Positions 1 through 6,691 of a DNA stretch of 10,253 nt are shown piece by piece; the first letter of the stretch is position 1; every line of letters begins with the position of its first letter. The stretch comes from Bacillota bacterium (GTDB lineage: Bacteria > Bacillota > Clostridia > Oscillospirales > Acutalibacteraceae), in contig JAEZWL010000102.1 of assembly GCA_023420245.1 (NCBI GenBank), positions 1-10,253 of the forward strand, in the 5' to 3' direction. The notes under the pieces were generated by a model. It saw only the letters and a program-made list of their open reading frames with translations. It did not search any database and was not told the DNA's origin. Made by a program: the position numbers and the translations under genes.

Positions 1-404
1 TCAAATACGATAACAGAAAGGCTGTAAAGCAGAATTAGGATTAACACAACGGATACCCCGATCATGCCATAATGCCAGGCAAATATCCAGGCAGTGTTTG
101 CAACGGAGGAGATGGCGAAATAAGGCCCGATTTCTTGAATCAGGTCCTCCCGGTAGGTGCTTTCATTCCCCCGGAACGCACCGAACTGAAACAGGACGAA
201 GCCCGCCAGCAACAGGTAGATGAATCCCCAAATCAGGAATGTAAACGGAGGAGGTGTAAAAAGGTTGGTATACTGCTGAGACACCTCGCCGGTCGTTTTG
301 CCGTTAAGGGGAAAAATATTCGCGAGCACATTGACCGCTACCATCAGAACAAAGAAGACGGCGTTCAAAATTTTTAATCCGGATAAATCCTTTTTTTCTG
401 TCAT
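1..404 (-). CDS. TspO/MBR-like (tryptophan-rich sensory protein-like) membrane protein, C-terminus cut by window edge
   Basis: The reading frame opens at ATG 404 and stays open to the left edge, so 134 residues are visible and the C-terminus is missing. The start is supported by an AAGGGG Shine-Dalgarno sequence about 7 bases upstream. Hydrophobic segments lie near residues 12-31, 54-74, 97-113 and 117-134. The stretch around residues 33-63 (PLNGKTTGEVSQQY, then LFTPPPFTFLIWGFIYLLL) is typical of clostridial membrane proteins annotated as tryptophan-rich sensory or TspO/MBR-related proteins. Classical TspO proteins bind porphyrins or cholesterol; a role for this distant group is not established. 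The gene is alone in the visible part, with about 170 bases separating it from the YccF gene upstream. Family assignment rests on remembered motif similarity, not a search. Confidence 0.72.
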   Translation of the reverse strand, partial: MTEKKDLSGLKILNAVFFVLMVAVNVLANIFPLNGKTTGEVSQQYTNLFTPPPFTFLIWGFIYLLLAGFVLFQFGAFRGNESTYREDLIQEIGPYFAISSVANTAWIFAWHYGMIGVSVVLILILLYSLSVIVF

Positions 405-532
405 AAACGTTACACCCCTTACTTTCAGAATAATATAATAAAAGTCCATTCGGCTTATTATGATACTCCCAGGGCATCTATATTAGTGTTGTATGACAAA
501 GCATGCAGATTTATGCAAAAATATCTGATAAA

Positions 533-554
533 GCAAGAATCTTTCTTCCCTTGC
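533..554 (-). terminator. Weak candidate terminator downstream of the YccF gene
   Basis: On the minus strand a GCAAG/CTTGC stem, extendable by two G-U pairs to 7 bp with an 8-base loop, lies about 20 bases after the YccF stop codon. It is followed by a broken T-rich stretch rather than a clean T run. This could end the YccF transcript, but the hairpin is weak. Nothing else convincing was seen in the gap from 405 to 574, apart from A/T-rich sequence that probably carries the promoter of the leftmost gene. Confidence 0.3.
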
Positions 555-574
555 TGCCGCAACCGCGCAAACCT

Positions 575-934
575 CTAGTGAACAGAAGCACCGAAGGGCA
601 TGAGCGCCAGTTTTGCGATTTTAAAGCACTGGAGCCCGAACGGAATCCCGACAATAGTGATGCAGAACAAAAATCCGATTACCGCCGCTTCCAGAACCAG
701 CGCGAACCCACCGAAAATAAGCCATAATATATTCAGTAAAAAGGACGGTGCCCCTCCCCCATAATATACTTCCTTTCCGAATGGAAAAAAAGCCAGCTCC
801 GCAAATTTAAAGCATTGAATGCCGATCGGAGCGCCCACGATTGTAATACACCATAAAAGTCCGACCAGCGCCCAGCTGAGTCCCATAGCGAAGCCGCCAA
901 AAATAAACCAAATAAGATTACCGATACATCCCAT
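575..934 (-). CDS. YccF-domain inner membrane protein
   Basis: The product is a 119-residue hydrophobic protein of the YccF (DUF307) family. The family hallmark, two tandem copies of a short membrane module, is clear: residues about 3-55 and 66-117 both carry the pattern IW/LW-x-IFGG, then CITIVG-x-P-x-G-x-QCFK-x-A, then PFG. This length is normal for the family. ATG 934 is chosen over the in-frame TTG at 940 because GGAGGG (943-948) lies 8 bases from the ATG and only 2 from the TTG. The gene is divergent from the amidase gene, with 139 bases between the two starts. The function of YccF proteins is unknown; location in the cytoplasmic membrane follows from the sequence. Confidence 0.9.
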   Translation of the reverse strand: MGCIGNLIWFIFGGFAMGLSWALVGLLWCITIVGAPIGIQCFKFAELAFFPFGKEVYYGGGAPSFLLNILWLIFGGFALVLEAAVIGFLFCITIVGIPFGLQCFKIAKLALMPFGASVH

Positions 935-942
935 TTGCAATA

Positions 943-948
943 CCCTCC
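943..948 (-). promoter_or_regulatory. Shine-Dalgarno site that fixes the YccF start
   Basis: GGAGGG on the minus strand is 8 bases from ATG 934 and 2 bases from the alternative TTG at 940. This favours the ATG and a 119-residue product. Confidence 0.8.
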
Positions 949-952
949 ATTA

Positions 953-965
953 CGAATCCGATTCG
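953..965. repeat. Perfect 13-bp palindrome in the YccF/amidase divergent region
   Basis: CGAATC-C-GATTCG has two 6-bp arms around a single central base. It sits just upstream of the YccF Shine-Dalgarno site and about 110 bases before the amidase start. With only one base between the arms it cannot form an RNA hairpin, so if functional it is more likely a protein-binding DNA site for one or both divergent genes. Chance occurrence is possible. Confidence 0.4.
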
Positions 966-1073
966 CTTGATACAATAATCATGATATGCGCCGCCGCGTT
1001 TAATTCGTGTCATGCCGTGCCCTTTCCGGTAATAGAATATAAGGGACTGAATTTTATTCCGGGAGCTGAAATT

Positions 1074-1565
1074 ATGCTGGTAAATATCCCCTATCACCGC
1101 GAAAACGTAAAGAAATATGCGGAAACCTGGGCACTGAAAAGAAATCCAAAATTTATTGATTTTGAAACAATGGGCGGCGACTGCACGAGTTTCGCTTCTC
1201 AATGCATTTTTTCCGGCTGCGGCATCATGAACTATACTCCGGTCACCGGCTGGTATTACATGAGCAGCTACAACCGCACCGCTTCCTGGAGCGGCGTGGA
1301 ATTCCTTCATAATTTTCTCACCGCAAACCAGTCTGTGGGCCCCTATGCCGTCGTAACAGACATCAGTAAAGCAGAAATTGGAGATATCATCCAGCTCGGC
1401 GATGCCGACTACCATTATTACCACAGTCCGGTCGTTGTTGGATTTGACAAGCAGGAAATTCTCCTCGCGGCGCACTCCTTCGACGTTTACGGCAAACCGC
1501 TCAGCGGCTACCATTATTTTGTTACCCGCTGCCTCCACATCCAGGGAGTACGAAAATACGGATGA
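1074..1565 (+). CDS. Putative cysteine amidase (Amidase_6-like domain)
   Basis: This is the only supported plus-strand gene. It encodes 163 residues with the pattern of the Amidase_6 group. An N-terminal YHRENVKKYAETWALKRNP segment is followed by GGDCTSFASQC with the likely nucleophile Cys37, a W/Y-rich middle, GDIIQ near residue 103, YYHSPVVVG with likely catalytic His117, and AAHSFD with His134 and Asp137. The frame extends upstream to 819, but that part lies antisense to the YccF gene. ATG 1074 is chosen because GGGAG at 1061-1065 is 8 bases upstream and the family pattern begins right after it. Many relatives are secreted and carry a signal peptide or extra wall-binding domains; this protein has neither, so it may act in the cytoplasm. 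The natural substrate is unknown. The assignment is from motif recognition. Confidence 0.85.
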   Translation: MLVNIPYHRENVKKYAETWALKRNPKFIDFETMGGDCTSFASQCIFSGCGIMNYTPVTGWYYMSSYNRTASWSGVEFLHNFLTANQSVGPYAVVTDISKAEIGDIIQLGDADYHYYHSPVVVGFDKQEILLAAHSFDVYGKPLSGYHYFVTRCLHIQGVRKYG

Positions 1566-1664
1566 CAACCCGAAATTCCCTGCATTTTGAGTATAATTGG
1601 ATTTTCTTGAGTTCTTCTTTAAGGAATATTAAAAATTAATTAAAAACATTCGCAAAATAAATTG

Positions 1665-1716
1665 CACCCCATTTGTTAGACAGTATGGCAATACTGGAAA
1701 CAAACGGGGTGTTTTT
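1665..1716 (+). terminator. Bidirectional Rho-independent terminator between converging genes
   Basis: CACCCC...GGGGTG arms enclose a TTTGTT/AACAAA extension and an inner CAGTAT/ATACTG stem with a GGCA loop. Read on the plus strand, the hairpin is followed at once by TTTTT and ends the amidase transcript, about 100 bases after its stop. Read on the minus strand, it begins about 12 bases after the ATPase stop codon at 1724 and is followed by a looser T-rich tail. One position is an A-C mismatch in the plus-strand RNA but a G-U pair in the minus-strand RNA. Confidence 0.8.
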
Positions 1717-1723
1717 CGTTCTA

Positions 1724-2518
1724 TTAAGACAGCAGCATTCTGTCGTTGTCCATTGCGTTGCCGCTGACCTTTTCAAACATTTCAAGAAGGTCCTTCACCT
1801 GCAAATTCTTTTTTTCCTGCCCTTTAATATCAAGAATCACTCTGCCTTCATGCATCATAATGAGCCGGTTTCCCAGGCGGATGGCGTCTTTCATGTTATG
1901 TGTTACCATGAGGGTAGTCAGGCTGTCCTTGCTGACAATTTCGTCCGTCAGCTCCAGAACCTTGCGCGCGGTCTTTGGGTCAAGAGCCGCCGTATGCTCA
2001 TCCAGAAGCAGAAGCTTCGGCTTTTGCAGCGTCGCCATCAGCAGTGTCAGCGCCTGGCGCTGACCGCCGGAAAGAAGACCAACCTTGCTGGAAAGACGAT
2101 CCTCCAGCCCCAGCTCCAGCGTCTTAAGCTTTTCCCGGTAAAACGAGCGCTCTTCATTCTTGATACCCCAGCCGAGACCGCGGGATTTCCCTCTGCGGTA
2201 AGCCATAGCAAGATTCTCTTCGATTCCCATTTCCGCTGCGGTACCCATCATCGGGTCCTGAAAAACACGCCCCAGCAGCTTTGCGCGGCGGTACTCCGGC
2301 TGCTTGGTCAAGTCGACTTCGTCGAGCACGATTCTGCCGCTGTCACACGGGAACACCCCGGCAATCAGATTCAACAGGGTCGATTTGCCCGCTCCGTTTC
2401 CGCCGATCACCGTGATAAAATCGCCGGTCTCGATGGTAAGGCTGATATTATTCAGCGCTTTTTTTTCATTTACGGTATTGGTATTAAATGTTTTACATAC
2501 ATTAGTTAATTGAATCAT
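1724..2518 (-). CDS. ABC transporter ATP-binding protein of a PF04392-type importer
   Basis: This 264-residue cytoplasmic ATPase should power uptake through the permease encoded just upstream. All motifs are present: Walker A GGNGAGKST (39-47), Q-loop Gln87, signature LSGGQ (149-153), Walker B LLLLDE (169-174) and switch His207. The D-loop region reads DEHTAALDP; His in place of the common Pro is, as I recall, usual for ATPases in this importer group. ATG 2518 overlaps the permease stop as ATGA, implying translational coupling. A GGGGAGG sequence 10 bases upstream lies inside the last permease codons. The frame extends further upstream, but that portion is permease-coding sequence in another frame. 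It is the last gene of the operon and is followed by the hairpin at 1665-1716. Confidence 0.93.
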   Translation of the reverse strand: MIQLTNVCKTFNTNTVNEKKALNNISLTIETGDFITVIGGNGAGKSTLLNLIAGVFPCDSGRIVLDEVDLTKQPEYRRAKLLGRVFQDPMMGTAAEMGIEENLAMAYRRGKSRGLGWGIKNEERSFYREKLKTLELGLEDRLSSKVGLLSGGQRQALTLLMATLQKPKLLLLDEHTAALDPKTARKVLELTDEIVSKDSLTTLMVTHNMKDAIRLGNRLIMMHEGRVILDIKGQEKKNLQVKDLLEMFEKVSGNAMDNDRMLLS

Positions 2519-3441
2519 TCTGCCCATCCCTCCCCTTTTCTGGACAACTGAACACTTTGCAGCTTTCTCTTTGCCACCGGAACAGCCAGCGCAACAATCA
2601 CCACAATGGAGGTAAACAGCTTCAGGTCGGTGGACTTTAGACCGAGCCACAGAACCAAGGCAATAATCACACGGTAGATTACCGAACCGACCACCACAGA
2701 AAACAGCTTGTAGGCAAAGGAGAAGCGGTTGCCCAGCAATACCTCGCCGATGATAATGGAGGCAAGACCGATCATGATGGTACCCTGTCCCATTCCGACA
2801 TCCGCGTAGCCCTGGCTCTGTGAAACCATCGCGCCCGAAAGTGCAATCAGCCCGTTGCTCAGCAGCAGCCCGAGAATCTTGGTCTTATCGGTATTTACGC
2901 CCAGCGCGCGCACCATGTATTCGTTGTTGCCCGTCGCACGGATCGCGCAGCCGATTTCTGTTCCGAAATACCAGTAAAGCAGCACAATGACCGCCAGCAT
3001 AAAGAAAACTCCCACCATCATGGTTATGATGTTGTTGCTGAGTGCCGGGAACCAGCCGGATACGACGGTAATAATCGTCGATACCCCGAGCAGAGGGGTG
3101 TTGGGCTGTGTCATTATGCGGATGTTAATGGAGTACAGCGCGATCATCGTGAGAATACCCGCGAGAATTGCGGGTATTTCCAGCTTTGTGTGCAGGAATC
3201 CGGTGACTACACCGCAGAGCATTCCTGCCGCCAAAGCCGCCAGAAGAGACAAATACGGGTTTACCCCGTGGGTAATTAAAATTGCGGATACCGCACCTCC
3301 GGTGGCGAAGCTGCCGTCTACGGTCATATCCGCAAAATTGAGAATCTTAAAGGTGATGTAAACACCGAGCGTCATAATACTCCACAGAACACCCTGCATG
3401 GCCGCGCCCTGTATGGAACCCGGCAGTGTTGAGAAATCCAT
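2515..3441 (-). CDS. ABC transporter permease, BPD_transp_2 (LivH-like) family
   Basis: This 308-residue polytopic membrane protein has about eight or nine hydrophobic helices, typical of the branched-chain amino acid/ribose permease superfamily. The N-terminal segment with TLGVYITFKILNFADMTVDG and the later GLLLSNGLIALSGAMVSQSQGYADVGMGQG segment match permeases paired with ABC_sub_bind lipoproteins. It would form the membrane channel with the ATPase that follows. ATG 3441 has AAGGAG 8 bases upstream. The upstream lipoprotein gene is 126 bases away, with a perfect hairpin in the gap. The stop codon overlaps the ATPase start by ATGA. Only one permease gene is present, so the transporter is presumably a homodimer in the membrane. 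Confidence 0.92.
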   Translation of the reverse strand: MDFSTLPGSIQGAAMQGVLWSIMTLGVYITFKILNFADMTVDGSFATGGAVSAILITHGVNPYLSLLAALAAGMLCGVVTGFLHTKLEIPAILAGILTMIALYSINIRIMTQPNTPLLGVSTIITVVSGWFPALSNNIITMMVGVFFMLAVIVLLYWYFGTEIGCAIRATGNNEYMVRALGVNTDKTKILGLLLSNGLIALSGAMVSQSQGYADVGMGQGTIMIGLASIIIGEVLLGNRFSFAYKLFSVVVGSVIYRVIIALVLWLGLKSTDLKLFTSIVVIVALAVPVAKRKLQSVQLSRKGEGWAE

Positions 3442-3466
3442 AAAACAATCTCCTTAACGCAACAGA

Positions 3467-3489
3467 GCGATAGGGATTTTCCCTATCGC
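3467..3489 (-). promoter_or_regulatory. Intercistronic hairpin between lipoprotein and permease genes
   Basis: GCGATAGGG and CCCTATCGC form a perfect 9-bp stem with a 5-base loop. In the sense of the operon it sits about 80 bases after the lipoprotein stop and 25 bases before the permease start. No T run follows, so it is a poor terminator. It more probably protects the 3' end of the lipoprotein message, or causes partial termination, so that the binding protein is made in excess over the membrane parts. That role is inference from other ABC operons. Confidence 0.6.
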
Positions 3490-3567
3490 CATGCTTTTTC
3501 TATTTTAACCAATCATAGCTTATCCTGCTTTGGGAACCCGTTTGCGCCCACCGGACGCCGAAGCTCC

Positions 3568-4599
3568 TTATTTGGAGCTGGCAGCCGCGTCGGCTTTGTC
3601 TAAAAGCTCCTTCGGAATTGTCAAACCGATTTTTGCCGCAACTTCCTTATTGATGGAAAGGTCGCAATTCTTGGAGTATTCAATCGGCATGCTCGCAGGC
3701 TTTGCGCCATCCTTCAGAATTTTTACCGCCTGCTTTGCGGTCAGAAGACCGAGGTCGTAGTAGTTGATACCGTATGTAGCCAAACCGCCGTTTTTCAGCA
3801 TACCGGATTCCCCTACGATAATCGGAAGCTTTGCGGACTGGGCAACCATAGAAACAGTAGCCATACCGGCAGCAATCATGTTATCCGTCGGGCAGTAGAT
3901 CGCGTTTACCTTGCCTACAAGGGACTGTGCCACCTGTTGAATTTCATTGGAGTTGGAAACGGTAGCTTCCACAGCCTCCATTCCGAGAGCGGAAGCGCTC
4001 TTTTTCGCGATTTCAATCTGGAATTTGGAATTGGCCTCGCTGGAGCAGTAAAGCATACCGATCTTTTTCGCATCCGGAAGAATTTGCTTTAAAAGCTTGA
4101 TCTGCTCATCAACCGGAGTCAGGTCGGAGGTTCCGGATACATTCCCGCCGGGCGCCTCGTTGGAAGCAACGAGCTTTGCGTTTGCCGGGTCAGTAACCGC
4201 CGTAACTAGAATCGGAATATCCTTTGTCGTATTCGCGACAGCCTGAGCGGCCGGAGTCGCGATCGCCAGAATTAAATCGGACTTATCGTTTACCAGCTTT
4301 GTAGCGATGGTCTGGCAGTTTGCCTGCTCACCCTGCGCGTTCTCATAGCTGATCTTAATATTTTTTCCGTCTTCAAAGCCTTCTTTTTTCAGTCCGTCAA
4401 CAAAGCCCTTGTAGGCTGCGTCCAAAGCCGGATGCTCCACAAGCTGAACCACACCGATTTTAAGCTGCTTCTGCTCACTCGCGCCTGCCGCCTGAGAAGC
4501 CGCCGGGGAGCCGCTTGTCGTAGCCGTGGCGTTCGCTGAACATGCCGCCGATGAAAGAGCCATGATACCCGCTAATAAAAATGCGATTGCCTTTTTCAT
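3568..4599 (-). CDS. ABC transporter substrate-binding lipoprotein (ABC_sub_bind, PF04392-like)
   Basis: This 343-residue extracellular lipoprotein captures ligand for the importer. Residues 1-20 are a lipoprotein signal (KK, then a hydrophobic core, then SSAAC with lipidated Cys20). An Ala/Ser/Thr-rich linker runs to about residue 44, and a two-lobe binding domain begins at LKIGVVQLVEHPALDAAYKG. That segment, together with GMLYCSSEANSKFQ, the CPTDNMI turn and the TYGINYYDLGLLTAKQAVKIL stretch, is characteristic of the ABC_sub_bind family. Characterised relatives include tryptophan- and tyrosine-binding lipoproteins of Gram-positive bacteria, so an aromatic amino acid or similar small ligand is the best guess, not shown here. 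ATG 4599 has an AGAGGGGA Shine-Dalgarno sequence. It is the first gene of a three-gene operon. Confidence 0.93.
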   Translation of the reverse strand: MKKAIAFLLAGIMALSSAACSANATATTSGSPAASQAAGASEQKQLKIGVVQLVEHPALDAAYKGFVDGLKKEGFEDGKNIKISYENAQGEQANCQTIATKLVNDKSDLILAIATPAAQAVANTTKDIPILVTAVTDPANAKLVASNEAPGGNVSGTSDLTPVDEQIKLLKQILPDAKKIGMLYCSSEANSKFQIEIAKKSASALGMEAVEATVSNSNEIQQVAQSLVGKVNAIYCPTDNMIAAGMATVSMVAQSAKLPIIVGESGMLKNGGLATYGINYYDLGLLTAKQAVKILKDGAKPASMPIEYSKNCDLSINKEVAAKIGLTIPKELLDKADAAASSK

Positions 4600-4630
4600 A
4601 GTTGTCTATCCCCTCTTCTAACTTTATCCA

Positions 4631-4661
4631 TTTAAAGTACTAAACGCTTTATCACTTTAAA
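4631..4661. repeat. Inverted repeat in the leader of the ABC importer operon
   Basis: TTTAAAGT at 4631-4638 and ACTTTAAA at 4654-4661 are perfect 8-bp inverted copies separated by 15 bases. They lie downstream of the predicted -10 element, so they would be in the 5' untranslated leader, 30 to 60 bases before the lipoprotein start. They could be an operator in a repressing position or a weak RNA hairpin. Both arms are A/T-rich, so chance is a real alternative. Confidence 0.4.
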
Positions 4662-4672
4662 CTAATATGTGA

Positions 4673-4702
4673 ATTTTAACATAAAATCAGTCGTTTCGTC
4701 AA
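4673..4702 (-). promoter_or_regulatory. SigA-type promoter of the ABC importer operon
   Basis: On the minus strand TTGACG (4697-4702) is followed after 18 bases by TAAAAT (4673-4678). The -10 is preceded by TGT, an extended -10 element. Each hexamer matches the consensus at five of six positions. Transcription would start near 4666, giving a leader of about 65 bases. The rest of the gap 4600-4850 is A/T-rich. Near 4820-4835 only a 4-bp AAGC/GCTT hairpin with a T-rich tail was seen as a possible end for the upstream operon. Confidence 0.65.
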
Positions 4703-4850
4703 TCTATTTTCTCACAAATTATTCATATCGTAAAGTGGATATATTAGTAAATAACACGGGTAACTTTTCTAAACAAAGAGTATTCCCACGATTTAGGGAA
4801 ATAAAATCATACCTTTTATTAAAATAATTAAGCACTTGCTTCCAGCCCCG

Positions 4851-5807
4851 CTAATTTGCATCCTCATTACCGTAAACCTTCGAAATCAGCTGCGCGTAAA
4901 TAGAGGCCAGAACCTGCTGAAACAGGGTGGCGATCATCACCGGGAACATTACCTCCGGGGGAAAATAGGCGGCGGCAATCACCGCTCCCGCACTGATATT
5001 CCGCATTCCGGCGTTAAACGTCATGGATACGATCAAATCGCGCTTCTGCCGGAGCAGCAGCGCGCAAAGCCAGCCTGCCGCGTACCCCAGAGCCGCAAGA
5101 ACCAGCATCGTGCCGGTAACGGCTAACAGCTGCGGCGTCATATGGCGGACAAACGGAGCCACCTTGGAGGAATTTATGCTTACGACCAGAATGAGCGCGA
5201 TCTTTCCAAACGGCGCAAGCCGTCGGGCCAGCGGTTTTTTGTATTTTCCCCGGGTAAGCTGATTCATCGTAAGGGCGGCCAGCGCGGGAATCGCAACCAT
5301 AAATAAAAGCTCCCGCATCATCCCCAGAGTGTCAATCTGCACATTGGAGCCGACAAAAAGGCGAAGGCTGAAGGGAATCAGAAACGGAGCCATGAGCGTA
5401 TCGGTTAATACCAGAGAGAGCGTAAACGAACCGCTTCCGCGATAAATGGAGACCCACATGAAGCTCACTACCGCGCCGGGCACAACAAACTCCAATACCA
5501 TGCCCGTAATAAAATACGGATTTTGAGAAAAAAACAGGTGACCTGCCGAGCAGGCCAGAAACGGCATTACGAAATGGAGAATAAAAAGCGTAGCAAGCAA
5601 AGGCAGCGGGTGCCGGAACACACGCGCGATATCCCGAAAATCAGAGTTCAGACTTCCGCTGAAGGTCATGACTGCAAATATGTATGGTACAAGGAACAAC
5701 AGTCTGCCAAGCTGTTCGGGAAATAAAACGCCGATCAGCAAACTGAGCGGCGTAACCAGCGGCATCCATTTTTCAATCACACGATTCAACGCATAGAAAA
5801 AGCGCAT
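4851..5807 (-). CDS. Bile acid:sodium symporter (BASS/SBF) family transporter
   Basis: This 318-residue membrane protein has nine or ten hydrophobic helices, as expected for the SBF-type transporter family. The C-terminal half carries TFNAGMRNISAGAVIAAAYF followed by PPEVMFPVMIATLFQQVLAS, which resembles the conserved crossover-helix region that binds sodium in BASS proteins. The N-terminal MPLVTPLSLLIGVLFP start is also typical. Bacterial members move organic anions such as pantoate, pyruvate or sulfonates as well as bile acids; the substrate cannot be read from this sequence. ATG 5807 has AGGAGG 8 bases upstream. The start is 29 bases after the stop of the aromatic-acid-exporter-like gene, so it should be the last gene of the HAD operon. 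No strong terminator follows. Confidence 0.88.
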   Translation of the reverse strand: MRFFYALNRVIEKWMPLVTPLSLLIGVLFPEQLGRLLFLVPYIFAVMTFSGSLNSDFRDIARVFRHPLPLLATLFILHFVMPFLACSAGHLFFSQNPYFITGMVLEFVVPGAVVSFMWVSIYRGSGSFTLSLVLTDTLMAPFLIPFSLRLFVGSNVQIDTLGMMRELLFMVAIPALAALTMNQLTRGKYKKPLARRLAPFGKIALILVVSINSSKVAPFVRHMTPQLLAVTGTMLVLAALGYAAGWLCALLLRQKRDLIVSMTFNAGMRNISAGAVIAAAYFPPEVMFPVMIATLFQQVLASIYAQLISKVYGNEDAN

Positions 5808-5836
5808 TCACAAAGCCTCCTGACCCTTTGCTCAAG

Positions 5837-6688
5837 CTAAACCGAAAGATCTGTTTCCTCCGCGCTCTGCATCAGGCTTTTTAAACGGTCCATATGATAC
5901 CGGTATACCGTAGCAAAATCTCCGTCCGTTTCCGAATCTGCATGCTGGGGCTTCAAAACCTGAAGCGCACGCAAATCGTCCAGAATCATCTGGTAGGTGG
6001 AGAGTTTGTTGGAAATTGTAAAAACCTCGTCGTCGTTCCACCGCAAAAATTTCGCCTCGGCCACGTAAAGGTTAACATTTTCGTTAATCTTCTGAATTGC
6101 GGTTTCCACGGCGCGGGTATCAATTTCCCTGTGCCCCGCCGCGTTCTCCATCGAATCCTGTATCCGCGCCTGCAGCTGCTGGAACGATTTCTTAATCTCC
6201 TCCGCATAGTTCGGCGGCATAACGACTAAATTGACCACAAGCGCGATGGCTATGCCGATCATACTGTCCGCGGTACTGCTGACGGCAAACGATACCGGCT
6301 CGCTGGCGCCCAGATTGTACATGAACATCATGCCCGCAAAAACAAAGCAGGAAAGAGTGGCCGCTCCGTACAGCTTAAAAAACTGGCAGAGATAAAGCGT
6401 CAGTATGATTCCCACACCGCAAAGCCCCGCGTTTGCCGTTGCGATGGAATTAAACCCGAAGCCGATTAAGGCGCCGAGAAGCACACCGATAAATTTGTTT
6501 TTTCCCGATTTGAACGACACGTCTATGGATTTACCCATCGACATTACGGTTGCGATCACGGCAAAAAACGGCTGATTCAGCTTGCAGAAAAAAGTAACCG
6601 CAACACAAATCGTTACGGCAATTCCGGTTTTAATTATTCTAAGACCCATCCGGTGGTTCGATTTAAGCTTGTTTGAAACCCAATTCAT
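5837..6688 (-). CDS. Aromatic acid exporter-family (ArAE_1/FUSC-like) membrane protein
   Basis: The 283-residue product has an N-terminal membrane half and a C-terminal cytoplasmic half. Hydrophobic helices lie near residues 18-35, 37-53, 66-84, 88-105, 109-127 and 135-157. The soluble tail (about 160-283) is helical and charged. The opening GLRIIKTGIAVTICVAV, then QPFFAVIATVMSM and GVLLGALIGFGFN, is typical of the ArAE_1 (formerly DUF939) group, related to aromatic-carboxylate efflux proteins. Export of an aromatic or other organic acid is therefore possible but unproven. ATG 6688 follows the HAD stop codon by 3 bases, and its GAGGTGA Shine-Dalgarno sequence overlaps the end of the HAD gene, so the two are almost certainly co-translated. 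The symporter gene follows 29 bases downstream. Confidence 0.85.
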   Translation of the reverse strand: MNWVSNKLKSNHRMGLRIIKTGIAVTICVAVTFFCKLNQPFFAVIATVMSMGKSIDVSFKSGKNKFIGVLLGALIGFGFNSIATANAGLCGVGIILTLYLCQFFKLYGAATLSCFVFAGMMFMYNLGASEPVSFAVSSTADSMIGIAIALVVNLVVMPPNYAEEIKKSFQQLQARIQDSMENAAGHREIDTRAVETAIQKINENVNLYVAEAKFLRWNDDEVFTISNKLSTYQMILDDLRALQVLKPQHADSETDGDFATVYRYHMDRLKSLMQSAEETDLSV

Positions 6689-6691
6689 TTG

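Noticed and set aside
819..1073. Upstream extension of the amidase reading frame (85 more residues)
   Set aside because: It lies antisense to the YccF gene, has no ribosome binding site and no family similarity; the family pattern begins right after ATG 1074.
575..1568. Overlapping long minus-strand frames at 918-1568 and 733-975
   Set aside because: They are antisense to the amidase or out of frame with YccF, with no start signals or recognisable domains.
2519..2650. 44-residue N-terminal extension of the ABC ATPase
   Set aside because: It overlaps permease-coding sequence in another frame; ATG 2518 has an ATGA overlap, a ribosome binding site and the normal family N-terminus.
4600..4672. 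Possible T-box or other riboswitch in the importer leader
   Set aside because: The leader is only about 65 bases and has no T-box sequence or specifier stem; only an 8-bp inverted repeat is seen.
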